Below are positions 56,484-64,000 of a stretch of 64,000 nucleotides of DNA, one piece after another. Under the pieces are notes generated by a model that saw only the letters and a list, made by a program, of their open reading frames with translations, had not been told where the DNA came from and searched no databases. This stretch comes from Pelobates cultripes (taxonomy: Eukaryota; Chordata; Amphibia; Anura; Pelobatidae), in the NCBI GenBank assembly GCA_933207985.1, contig OW240912.1, positions 109,297,514-109,361,513 of the forward strand, written 5' to 3'. Position 1 is the first letter of the stretch. Each line of letters opens with the position of its first letter. Made by a program: the position numbers and the translations under genes.

Positions 56484-57200
56484 TTTTAATATATTGTACT
56501 AATAAATAATTTTACATATATTACCTTTTTATACTATTTTATTTCTATTTACTGTTCCTGGCATATCCTAAGGTGGGGATTATACCACCCACGCGATTAA
56601 CAGAGTGCAGAAAGTCCTGCACTCTATTTGTGAGTATATTTTATTTATTTTATTCTTTTACGCTAACTACCTCACCGGAGAGCACTATTGGCTGTTTTTA
56701 TTTATTTTTATGAGAATTGGACACCAGCACCCCCCAGGAGGACAAGTACCCCTATAAGCGGAGGGCAATCCGCTGTGTGCCTATCATACTAGAGCTGGTC
56801 CTAGCTCATGGACATGTGAGTGTGCAATTTATATTTTAATTTCACTACTATTTATATATACACTCTGCACGATTAGTCCTTTCCCATTGTGTTTTTCATA
56901 TCGTGAGATGGACAACTGTTAACAAAGAAGACACCACATCAGTTGAAATACCACCTATTACTGGGACTCCTTTACAGAACTTTTTTATTTAGTACCGAAC
57001 TTTTTTTGTTTTATTTTCTGTGGCGCAGCCTTTTCTCTGTTTTTGTGTATACTCCTATTATAGAGGGTTAGAGGGTGACCCCCTATTAGGTTGCTGCCTT
57101 TTATTTTATTTTATTTTATCTGTTTTTATTATTAGCGCTAGCCGTTTTACTTTTCTTTGTGTATTTTATCGATATCCCTCTGGTTTTAGCTGCTTTTAAT

Positions 57201-58307
57201 ATGTCTATTTTTGAGTATAGAAGCAATTACTCTATTGATATTGATAACGTTTTTTCAAATCAAACTATTAGTCCTATATATGTTAGGCCTCCCATATTTA
57301 CCCAGCAAGAACTGTTTACCAAATTAGAAAGAGCCTTAACTACAGAAATTAAATTAAAATGGGAAATTGCTACCTTTAAAAAATACATAGATGAACGTAT
57401 AACACCCCGAGGCCTAAGACTTATGAAACTACCCACCTCAGACCAAGATGACATTGAGTTCATGAATGAATGGAATAATAAATTGGAAACCTGTACATTT
57501 GGTCTTATGGATACACTAATTAAGAAAAAAAGTAAAAAACTATCTAATCTGGATAGAGAAATCAATAACCTCAGAGAAAAACTTATGCCCTTTACAGAGA
57601 GTAATGTATATCAACAAAATTCAGTTTTAATTCAGAGTAAAATTGAAAAAATAGAAACTGACACCAAGCACATTAAAGTCAAGAAATATATCAGAGACAA
57701 ACAAGATTATGCAAATCGACAGGTTAGAACATATCATCTGAATAAAAGATATATGGCCGACAACTCACATGGTAATACAAGAATAGAATCTCACCAATAT
57801 CAAAGAGCCACCACACACAATTTACGGCATGAATCTTCATATGCCAACAAAAATCACTCCTCTATTCCCCACAAACCTTTTCACCACTCTCCATACAGGT
57901 CTAAACCTCACTATAAAAATCCAAACCCTCACTATGCTCCCTCATCTTATCACCGCCCATCATCATATGCATCACGAAAGATTCAACATAACACATCAAA
58001 TTATCAGGATTCTTCCAATCGCTATTACAATGCACGTAGTCCTGATAATAATCCACACTCACCTAAAACACATCGGTCTAATACTCTTTATAAGAACCAT
58101 TCTGAAACCCCTATCACTCACACTAACAGATATCAATTACTGTCTATTGATTCCGAAATTGAAAATGATGATCATTTTTTAGAGATTCAGACACACCCCA
58201 GCACTTTCATCAATACACCATACCCCATCAGAGCAAAAAAAAGAACTTTAAGCCCAGAGGCAAACGGAGTGGCAGAAGAGAGCAAAAAAGAGAGACTAGA
58301 AAGATAA
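57201..58307 (+). CDS. Penelope-like element ORF1 protein
   Basis: 368 aa if started at the ATG at 57201 (MSIFEYRSNYS). The open frame extends 14 codons further upstream but without ATG, so 57201 is chosen. Residues about 30-165 are predicted helical, with RGLRLMKLPTSDQDDIEFMN, then EWNNKLETCTFGLMDTLIKK and a charged heptad-like stretch (KKLSNLDREINNLREKL). Residues about 190-310 form a low-complexity His/Ser/Tyr/Asn/Pro region, probably disordered and possibly nucleic-acid binding. An acidic patch (SIDSEIENDDHF) precedes a basic tail. Some Penelope-like elements carry such an upstream ORF; its function is unknown. The last 136 nt overlap the ORF2 frame. Confidence 0.75.
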   Translation: MSIFEYRSNYSIDIDNVFSNQTISPIYVRPPIFTQQELFTKLERALTTEIKLKWEIATFKKYIDERITPRGLRLMKLPTSDQDDIEFMNEWNNKLETCTFGLMDTLIKKKSKKLSNLDREINNLREKLMPFTESNVYQQNSVLIQSKIEKIETDTKHIKVKKYIRDKQDYANRQVRTYHLNKRYMADNSHGNTRIESHQYQRATTHNLRHESSYANKNHSSIPHKPFHHSPYRSKPHYKNPNPHYAPSSYHRPSSYASRKIQHNTSNYQDSSNRYYNARSPDNNPHSPKTHRSNTLYKNHSETPITHTNRYQLLSIDSEIENDDHFLEIQTHPSTFINTPYPIRAKKRTLSPEANGVAEESKKERLER

Positions 58308-60625
58308 CAAATACTCCAAAAGAATCTGATGTTGGCATCTTCAACCTATCTAATAAAATTTTAAGTGCACCACAGATTTCTGTTTTAAGTAAAGGACTAA
58401 AGTATGCACCAACTAACTCTTTTAAACCGTTTGAAGCATTTTTAGATGTAAATAAGTTTGTACGCAAAGCTACGCTAAAGAGATTTTTTAATGCACAAAC
58501 TTCAGACACTAATCCTCCCCCTTCCCATTCCCCTATACCCACAGATCAATCTACTTTTATTAACACTAACCTTAAACCCAAATCTACTTTTTATCCATAT
58601 CATTTTAAATCAGCCCCACTGGTAATGTTTGAAAAATCTGTTTTAAGAGATTTTAATAAAATTAAATTTAATAAATATGATTCTCACAATTTAAGCATAT
58701 TAGAAAAAACAGCCATCAAACAACTTCAAGAGGACAAAGAAATAGTAATCAAACCGGCAGATAAGGGTGGGGGACTTGTAATCCAATCAACTGACATGTA
58801 CATCAAAGAAGCCTATAAACAATTAAATGACATTGATGTATATGAAAAATTAACAAAAGACCCTACCCCTAATATACAACTGAAACTAACTACCTTTTTA
58901 CTAAAAGGTCTAAATGACAATATTCTAAATAAAAAAGAATTTGACTACCTATTCATTAAGAACCCTAAAATTCCGGTCATTTATTTTTTGCCCAAAATAC
59001 ATAAAGATGCTAAACACCCCCCAGGTAGACCGATAGTATCTGGAATTAATTCTCCTTTATGTAATCTATCTCAGTATATTGACATACTACTTCAACCGTC
59101 AGTTAAATTAATGAGGTCCTATCTGAAGGACTCTATGTCATTACTAAGATTTTTAAATGGATTTGAGTGGAAGTCAGACTTTATACTTGTTTCATGTGAT
59201 GTTACATCCCTATACACTATCATCCCTCACCAACTTGGATGCAATGCAGTACGAACTATTTTATCAAATGAAAATAAAATCCCAGCTGCCCAGATTGATT
59301 TTATTGTAGATGGTATTAATATTATTTTAAACAATAATTATTTTTGGTTTTATGACTCTTTTTACCTCCAGAAAAGAGGGACAGCCATGGGGACCAGGTT
59401 TGCCCCAAGCTATGCCAACCTCTTCATGGCGGATTGGGAAACAACCGCCATTTGGGGGCAACATGCCTGGGAGCATAACCTGGTCTCCTATTTTAGATAC
59501 ATTGACGATCTGTTTTTTATATGGAAAGGTTCTGAAGATTGTTTAAATTCCTTTATATCATACCTCAATGCCAACAGGAGAGGTATTATCCTTACTTGCG
59601 AACACAGCACAAATTCAATTAATTTTTTAGATCTAAATATTTTTATTAAAGATGGGAAAATACATACAAAAACATTTTTCAAGAAAGTATGTACTAACAC
59701 TGCAATAGACCAAACTAGCTGCCATTATAAACCTTGGCTTGAAAGCGCTCCCAAAAGCCAATTTTTGAGAATACGCCGTAACTGCTCTGAAATAAATGAC
59801 TTTAATGAGCAATCACTGGCCCTAAAGAAACAATTTATTGAAAAGAATTATTCCGACACTCTTCTTGATAGTACCATAAATACAGTTAGAAACAAACCTA
59901 GAGAAAGTCTTTTAACATATAAGAACAAAAATATTTTAGAAACCCCCACTCTTCCTATAATTTTTAATTATAATAATAAAAGTGGTTTTATTAAAAAAAC
60001 AATCAAAAAACACTGGCATCTCCTAAGACATGATGATCTGCTTAAAGAAATCTTACCTATACAGCCGAAAATTGTTTTCAGAGGGGCACCTAATTTTAGA
60101 TCCATTTTAACTAACAACTATACTAAAGAAATCAAAAATACTCAACACACTTTTTTAGATGGGGCAAAAGGCTTTTACAAATGTAAACGTTGCACTGTAT
60201 GCAAAAATACTGATCCAACAACTAAATCTACTATTACTAGTTTTAAATCCAACCAAACTGATAAAAGTTATACCATAAGAGACTTTATCGGATGTAACAC
60301 CACTAACGTTATCTACCTATTGGAGTGCCTCTGTGGCCTCCAATATGTAGGTATGACCACCAGGTGTTTAAAGATAAGACTAGCAGAACACTGTAGGAAT
60401 ATTAGAAATGGGTATTTAAACCACTCTGTATCTAAGCACTTTATTAACCACAATCAAGACCCCAAACTTCTCAAATGTTTAGGTATTCAGAAATGCAAAA
60501 TACCTTGGAGAGGTGGTAATATAAAAAATATTCTTGGCAGGTCAGAGATGGAATGGGTATTTAATTTACAAACCCTAACACCTCAAGGTCTTAATGTAGA
60601 TTTTGATTTATTTAATTTTTTATAA
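58172..60625 (+). CDS. Penelope-like reverse transcriptase with GIY-YIG endonuclease (ORF2)
   Basis: Open for 817 codons from 58172; the first ATG is at 58625 (666 aa). The upstream part reads a basic stretch then FNLSNKILS and VLSKGLKYAPT, a conserved N-terminal block of these proteins, so translation from 58625 alone would lose it. Numbered from 58625: PADKGGGLVI near 44, PKIHKD near 121, motif A DVTSLY with D192, motif B GTAMGTRFAPSYANLFM near 255, motif C YIDD at 292-295, a C-x2-C-x2-C cluster near 520, then the endonuclease: VIYLLEC at about 562, YVG at 574-576, TTRCLKIR and EH near 588. It reverse-transcribes element RNA and nicks target DNA. All RT catalytic residues are present and no stop interrupts it. 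Confidence 0.93.
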   Translation, partial: SFFRDSDTPQHFHQYTIPHQSKKKNFKPRGKRSGRREQKRETRKITNTPKESDVGIFNLSNKILSAPQISVLSKGLKYAPTNSFKPFEAFLDVNKFVRKATLKRFFNAQTSDTNPPPSHSPIPTDQSTFINTNLKPKSTFYPYHFKSAPLVMFEKSVLRDFNKIKFNKYDSHNLSILEKTAIKQLQEDKEIVIKPADKGGGLVIQSTDMYIKEAYKQLNDIDVYEKLTKDPTPNIQLKLTTFLLKGLNDNILNKKEFDYLFIKNPKIPVIYFLPKIHKDAKHPPGRPIVSGINSPLCNLSQYIDILLQPSVKLMRSYLKDSMSLLRFLNGFEWKSDFILVSCDVTSLYTIIPHQLGCNAVRTILSNENKIPAAQIDFIVDGINIILNNNYFWFYDSFYLQKRGTAMGTRFAPSYANLFMADWETTAIWGQHAWEHNLVSYFRYIDDLFFIWKGSEDCLNSFISYLNANRRGIILTCEHSTNSINFLDLNIFIKDGKIHTKTFFKKVCTNTAIDQTSCHYKPWLESAPKSQFLRIRRNCSEINDFNEQSLALKKQFIEKNYSDTLLDSTINTVRNKPRESLLTYKNKNILETPTLPIIFNYNNKSGFIKKTIKKHWHLLRHDDLLKEILPIQPKIVFRGAPNFRSILTNNYTKEIKNTQHTFLDGAKGFYKCKRCTVCKNTDPTTKSTITSFKSNQTDKSYTIRDFIGCNTTNVIYLLECLCGLQYVGMTTRCLKIRLAEHCRNIRNGYLNHSVSKHFINHNQDPKLLKCLGIQKCKIPWRGGNIKNILGRSEMEWVFNLQTLTPQGLNVDFDLFNFL

Positions 60626-60989
60626 CAATTTTTATTTTATTTTTATATTTTTTTTTATTCTGTACTGTTTGTTTTGATTTTATTCATTTATCCAAGTCAT
60701 GTCTATTTAAATTGTAATTGTATATATTTATCATATGATTATTCATTCCTTATTACTTTTATCCTTCTTAAGGGTGGATCTTCTAAAAGTAGATCCCATA
60801 TGATTGTATTACTCATTATATTTTTATTTATTATTATTATTTTTTATCCTTTTTAAGGTTTGATCTTTTAACTGTATATCCTATACTTTATCATTTCTAC
60901 TGTATTTTTATTAGTACAACATCTTTTTTGCCTTTTACTATTATCCTTTTTTGCCCTTTACTACAAGTCCCATAATCCCTGTGGCTCCG

Positions 60990-61180
60990 GTCACGTGACC
61001 CGCGGGTATCTACGTTGTGTTACGCCGCGGGTCACGTGACACAGTCTGGTCCCGCCCTGCCGTCCGTGCGTGCCATTCTCTTCCATACTGGCCGCACGGA
61101 CTGTTTGTATATCGGTAACCACATGCGGTCACGTGACCCAGCTCACTACAGATACCATAGTGCATTGCGGGTCACGTGAC
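60990..61180. promoter_or_regulatory. Cluster of four GTCACGTGAC palindromes, right pseudo-LTR
   Basis: Sites at 60990-60999, 61031-61040, 61128-61137 and 61171-61180. All four 10-mers are intact although flanking bases differ from the left copy. Confidence 0.7.
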
Positions 61181-61430
61181 ACGCACGGATATTGAATTGA
61201 TTTTAATTTGTTCAAATTCTACAGTATAAACCCTCGTTCTTAAATTGTATTCACACCAACACCTTCTTATGCCTTAATACATTAATACTGTACATCATTG
61301 TTTAATTTTGTTTATGCACTTTTTATTTATATTTTGTTCTGTTCTGATTGGTGACTGCTTTTTTGGCGCCAATTTTTGATTGTATGTACAAGCTATATAT
61401 ACTCCCTATGTGCCAGGGACTAACACTATT

Positions 61431-61468
61431 CCAATTTGATAAAGCCTGCTGGCGAAACGCGTTATTGG
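61431..61468 (+). ncRNA. Hammerhead-ribozyme-like fold, right pseudo-LTR
   Basis: Same 38-nt sequence as the left copy: CCAAT/ATTGG stem I, TTGATAA, GCCTGCTGGC, GAAACGCGTT. Confidence 0.55.
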
Positions 61469-62037
61469 TTTTAATATATTGTACTAATAAATAATTTTAC
61501 ATATATTACCTTTTTATACTATTTTATTTCTATTTACTGTTCCTGGCATATCCTAAGGTGGGGATTATACCACCCACGCGATTAACAGAGTGCAGAAAGT
61601 CCTGCACTCTATTTGTGAGTATATTTTATTTATTTTATTCTTTTACGCTAACTACCTCACCGGAGAGCACTATTGGCTGTTTTTATTTATTTTTATGAGA
61701 ATTGGACACCAGCACCCCCCAGGAGGACAAGTACCCCTATAAGCGGAGGGCAATCCGCTGTGTGCCTATCATACTAGAGCTGGTCCTAGCTCATGGACAT
61801 GTGAGTGTGCAATTTATATTTTAATTTCACTACTATTTATATATACACTCTGCACGATTAGTCCTTTCCCATTGTGTTTTTCATATCGTGAGATGGACAA
61901 CTGTTAACAAAGAAGACACCACATCAGTTGAAATACCACCTATTACTGGGACTCCTTTACAGAACTTTTTTATTTAGTACCGAACTTTTTTTGTTTTATT
62001 TTCTGTGGCGCAGCCTTTTCTCTGTTTTTGTGTATAC

Positions 62038-62052
62038 TATCATTATGAATGT
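62038..62052. repeat. Right target-site duplication of the Penelope-like element
   Basis: TATCATTATGAATGT, identical to 51523-51537. The first T could also be counted to the element end. Confidence 0.9.
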
Positions 62053-62215
62053 GCTTGGATATGTGTGTGAAAGGATAATTAATAAGCTGTGTGAGAATCT
62101 GATTAATAAAGTGTATGTTGCTTCTTATTTAAACTTTTAGCTGCTTCTAACATGACCTTGACTTCTAACATGACTCTGAAGTGAATTGTCAATTTTCTGA
62201 TACCTATTCAAGTAA

Positions 62216-62757
62216 TTAAAGGGACACTATAATCACCTAAACTATTTTAGCTTAATGAAGCAGTTTTAGTGTATATATCATGTTTCTCAGGTTTCGCTGC
62301 TCAATTCACTACCATTTAGGAGTTAAATCACTTTGTTTCTGTTTATGCAGCCATTGCCACACCTCCCCTGGCTGTGGTTGACACAGCCTGCATGAAAAAA
62401 ACTGTTTCACTTTCAATCAGATGTAATTTACGCTAAACTATTTTATCTCTTGAACTGTAATCACATACAAGAGGCTAGTGCATGGTCTAGCAAGCTATTA
62501 ACATAGCAGGGGATAAGAAAATCTAAATCAAACAGAACTTGCAATAAAGGAAGGATAAACATTAGATGACTGTTTGCAGTAAGTGTTTATGAAGGCTGTG
62601 CAAATCACATGCAGGGAGGTGTGACTAGGGTTCATAAACAAAGTGATTTAACTCCTAAATGGCAGAGAATTGAGCAGTGGGACTGCAGGGGCATGATTTA
62701 TACACCAAAACTGTTTAATTAAGCTAAAGTTTTTTGGAGACTATAGTGTCCCTTTAA
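62216..62757 (+). mobile_element. TTAA-flanked MITE (T2/Kolobok-like), 542 bp
   Basis: Ends TTAAAGGGACACTATAATCA and GACTATAGTGTCCCTTTAA. The subterminal AACTATTTTAGCTTAATGAA pairs with the TTTAATTAAGCTAAAGTTTT side near 62713. Its right TTAA is shared with the mini-MITE that follows. Confidence 0.85.
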
Positions 62758-62833
62758 CCCCTTAAGGACCAAACTTCTGGAATAAAAAGGAATCATGACA
62801 TGTCACACATGTCATGTGTCCTTAAGGGGTTAA
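62754..62833. mobile_element. Palindromic TTAA mini-MITE, 80 bp
   Basis: TTAACCCCTTAAGGACCAAA to GTGTCCTTAAGGGGTTAA; directly abuts the T2-like MITE and interrupts the L1 endonuclease region. Confidence 0.85.
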
Positions 62834-63100
62834 GCATAAGAAACAAAACAAGTTCGTGTCACCTCCAATAATTACCTCCCCATATTTATACATGTCAAGT
62901 AGTGCCAGAGTCAAGGTTAAGAATTCATGTTGGTTCTCATTAGGACTGTAAATGTTGACCAGTGTGTACGGAGTATTATTAAGGAGACATTGCAATATTA
63001 GGTATCGCCCTTTTCTATCATTTATCTTGCGGACTAGAGAAAACACTACATCTTTGCTTATTAAAGCTGGAGATGGCAAAATGTTGAGATCTACAACGTA
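62834..63100 (-). pseudogene. L1 ORF2 endonuclease (APE-type) fragment
   Basis: The frame reads KDVVFSLVRKINDRKGRYLI, then CLLNNTPYTLVNIYSPNENQ and EVIIGGDTN. GRYLI, the NIYSPN-x-x-Q block and IIGGDxN are landmarks of the L1 apurinic-type endonuclease. The first about 80 residues, with their catalytic glutamate, are absent or unreadable, and the frame ends in the inserted mini-MITE. Confidence 0.75.
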
Positions 63101-63299
63101 TATGATCTACAACAATGCAAAGGTTCAAGCATAGAGAGTCCGGGTGTTATCTCACCCGATCGTGGCCTGGGTCATGGGTCTTTTAACCGACAATTATAGA
63201 ATAGAGTATGAGGGGGTCAAGTAATTAAATATAACTATAAAACCTGTACTTCCAGTCCATTCGGTTATCACCGAGCGTTGCTATGGTCTGGCAATTTCT

Positions 63300-63806
63300 T
63301 CAGGTCGGTGAGGTTCTGCGGTCCGTGGGTGTGCGTGAAGCCTTCGTTGTTTGTTCCCAGTCTTTAGTGAGAGATTTTGGTGCTGTGGTCGGCAGCGGCT
63401 TCTTGGGGCTGCTGGCCTGTAGTAGAATGTTCCATTCCTGGAGGATCTTTTTCCCATCATCTGGACTGATTATTGGTTTGTCTACGCCATTCCGTTTGAT
63501 TAACAACTTTGCAGGGAAACCCCATTTGTAGAGGACATTTGCTGCTTGTAGTGCTGCAGTGATGGGTGCAAACGTGCGGCGTGCGAGCATGGTTGTTGAT
63601 GAGAGTTCTGTGAAGAGTTTGATGTCAGTATATGGGTCAGGCCAGTGGCCTGCAGTTCTGGCTGCTTGCATGATGCGGTCCTTGACACGGTAGTAGTGAA
63701 CCCTTGTAATGGTGTCTCTCGATGTTTCAGGTGGGAGATGTTTGGGTTTGGGGAGACGGTGCGTTCTGTCCAGGATTAGCTCTGAATCAGTTAGTGAGGG
63801 GATAAG
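63300..63806 (-). pseudogene. L1 ORF1 C-terminal fragment
   Basis: Reads SELILDRTHRLPKPKHLPPE, RDTITRVHYYRVKDRIMQAA, YTDIKLFTELSSTTMLARRT, and YKWGFPAKLLIKRNG. This is the RRM end and C-terminal domain of L1 ORF1p (RNA-binding chaperone): the RxHRL, R-D-x-I, LS-x-x-T and WGFP landmarks are in order. The open frame continues further 5' only by running into the hairpin repeat, so homology begins at about 63806. Truncated at the N-terminus and non-functional. Confidence 0.85.
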
Positions 63807-63816
63807 CAGGGGCGTA

Positions 63817-63927
63817 TTAGCCGCGAGGCAAACAAGGCATTTGCCTTGGGCGGCATTTTTCAGGGGGCGGCAAAAAACGCCGCCCCCCAAATGCCCAAGG
63901 CAAATGTCTTGTTAGCCTTGCGGCTAA
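63817..63927. repeat. 111-bp GC-rich hairpin repeat
   Basis: TTAGCCGCGAGGCAAACAAG pairs with CTTGTTAGCCTTGCGGCTAA, and GCATTTGCCTTGGGCGGC pairs with GCC...AAATGCCCAAGGC. Small mismatches and a loop rich in GGGGCGGC. It resembles the end of a GGGCGGCA-type dispersed repeat that continues to the window edge. Confidence 0.7.
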
Positions 63928-64000
63928 CAGACATTCTGGGCGCTGGGCGGCAGTGGCTGCAGCGCTGGGCGGCCGGCCGGCGAGGGAGCTCTTCCCCTGA

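Larger units (their letters stand above)
55543..57053 (+). repeat. Left pseudo-LTR of the Penelope-like element
   Basis: 1511 bp, from ATATTCTTGGCAGGTCAGAG to TGTTTTTGTGTATACT. It begins inside the 3' end of ORF2 and covers the 3' untranslated region, so it is a tandem-unit overlap and not a retroviral LTR. It differs from the right copy (60528-62037) at only a few positions. Contains the E-box cluster and the hammerhead-like fold. Confidence 0.88.
51538..62037 (+). mobile_element. Compound Penelope-like retroelement
   Basis: TATCATTATGAATGT duplicates at 51523-51537 and 62038-62052 bound one insertion of 10.5 kb. Inside are an inverted, 5'-truncated copy (51538-55542) and a head-to-head complete copy: left pseudo-LTR 55543-57053, leader, ORF1, ORF2, right pseudo-LTR 60528-62037. 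Inverted partial copies next to a pseudo-LTR and 12-15-bp target duplications are known for Penelope-like elements. RT plus GIY-YIG endonuclease in one ORF identifies the class. High identity among all copies shows a recent insertion. Confidence 0.92.
60528..62037 (+). repeat. Right pseudo-LTR of the Penelope-like element
   Basis: 1510 bp; ends TTTTTGTGTATACT directly before the target duplication. It has private differences from both other copies, for example G at 61030 where the others have T, T at 61143 for G, and TTTTTT at about 60925 for TTCTTT. Confidence 0.88.
62834..63810 (-). mobile_element. L1-type LINE, 5' part, minus strand
   Basis: Reading the minus strand, ORF1 C-terminal sequence (63805-63300) is followed by an ORF2 endonuclease fragment (63100-62834), the order of an L1. 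The element is cut on its 3' side by the TTAA insertions at 62833 and on its 5' side by a hairpin repeat at 63817. Confidence 0.75.

Overview
This window looks like non-coding, repeat-dense DNA of a vertebrate, most probably a frog. The evidence is the repeat set: many TTAA-flanked MITEs whose ends (TTAAAGGGACACTATAG type) match the T2/Kolobok-like elements known from Xenopus, tyrosine-recombinase retrotransposons (DIRS and Ngaro-like), a Penelope-like element, L1 and other LINE relics, Tc1 and hAT relics, and long microsatellite or minisatellite tracts. I found no host exon, tRNA gene, rRNA gene or CRISPR array. The species cannot be named from the sequence. A 100-N assembly gap lies at 51319-51418.

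Layout. 1-1600: relic of a DIRS/Ngaro-type retrotransposon. 1.7-10.4 kb: AT-rich spacer with TTAA MITEs and a fold-back element. 10.6-11.06 kb: a hAT MITE, then a perfect 131-bp inverted repeat. 11.2-15 kb: a second Ngaro-like relic (gag, RT, RNase H, SGNH hydrolase) holding a tRNA-type SINE. 15.8-17.7 kb: LINE tails. 18.2-20.7 kb: MITEs. 22.2-25.6 kb: minisatellites and a (CA)-rich tract. 26.6-27 kb: L1 reverse transcriptase relic. 32.0-37.05 kb: a DIRS element with both inverted terminal repeats and its internal complementary region, but broken ORFs. 35.5-39.4 kb: a recent 1.95-kb tandem duplication of the 3' half of that DIRS plus flanking DNA. 41.5-45.2 kb: a 3.7-kb TTAA element with serial hairpins and about 385-bp internal repeats. 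46.3-46.9 kb: Tc1 transposase relic. 49.07-49.43 kb: a palindromic retro-insertion with a 14-bp target-site duplication. 51.5-62.05 kb: a Penelope-like compound element. 62.2-64 kb: two abutting TTAA elements inside a minus-strand L1.

The Penelope-like element is the most interesting locus. It is about 10.5 kb, bounded by a 15-bp target-site duplication (51523-51537 and 62038-62052). A 5'-truncated inverted copy (51538-55542, damaged) lies head to head with a complete plus-strand copy: left pseudo-LTR, ORF1, an intact RT/GIY-YIG ORF2, and right pseudo-LTR. Each of its three pseudo-LTR copies carries a hammerhead-like fold with a paired C3U/G8A core change, and four GTCACGTGAC palindromes identical to the TFEB/MITF CLEAR-box consensus. 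ORF1 and ORF2 overlap in the -1 frame at an A8 run, so ORF2 may be made by frameshifting or reinitiation.

The elements do not form a host pathway. They record nested insertions, tandem duplication, template switching and foldback events.
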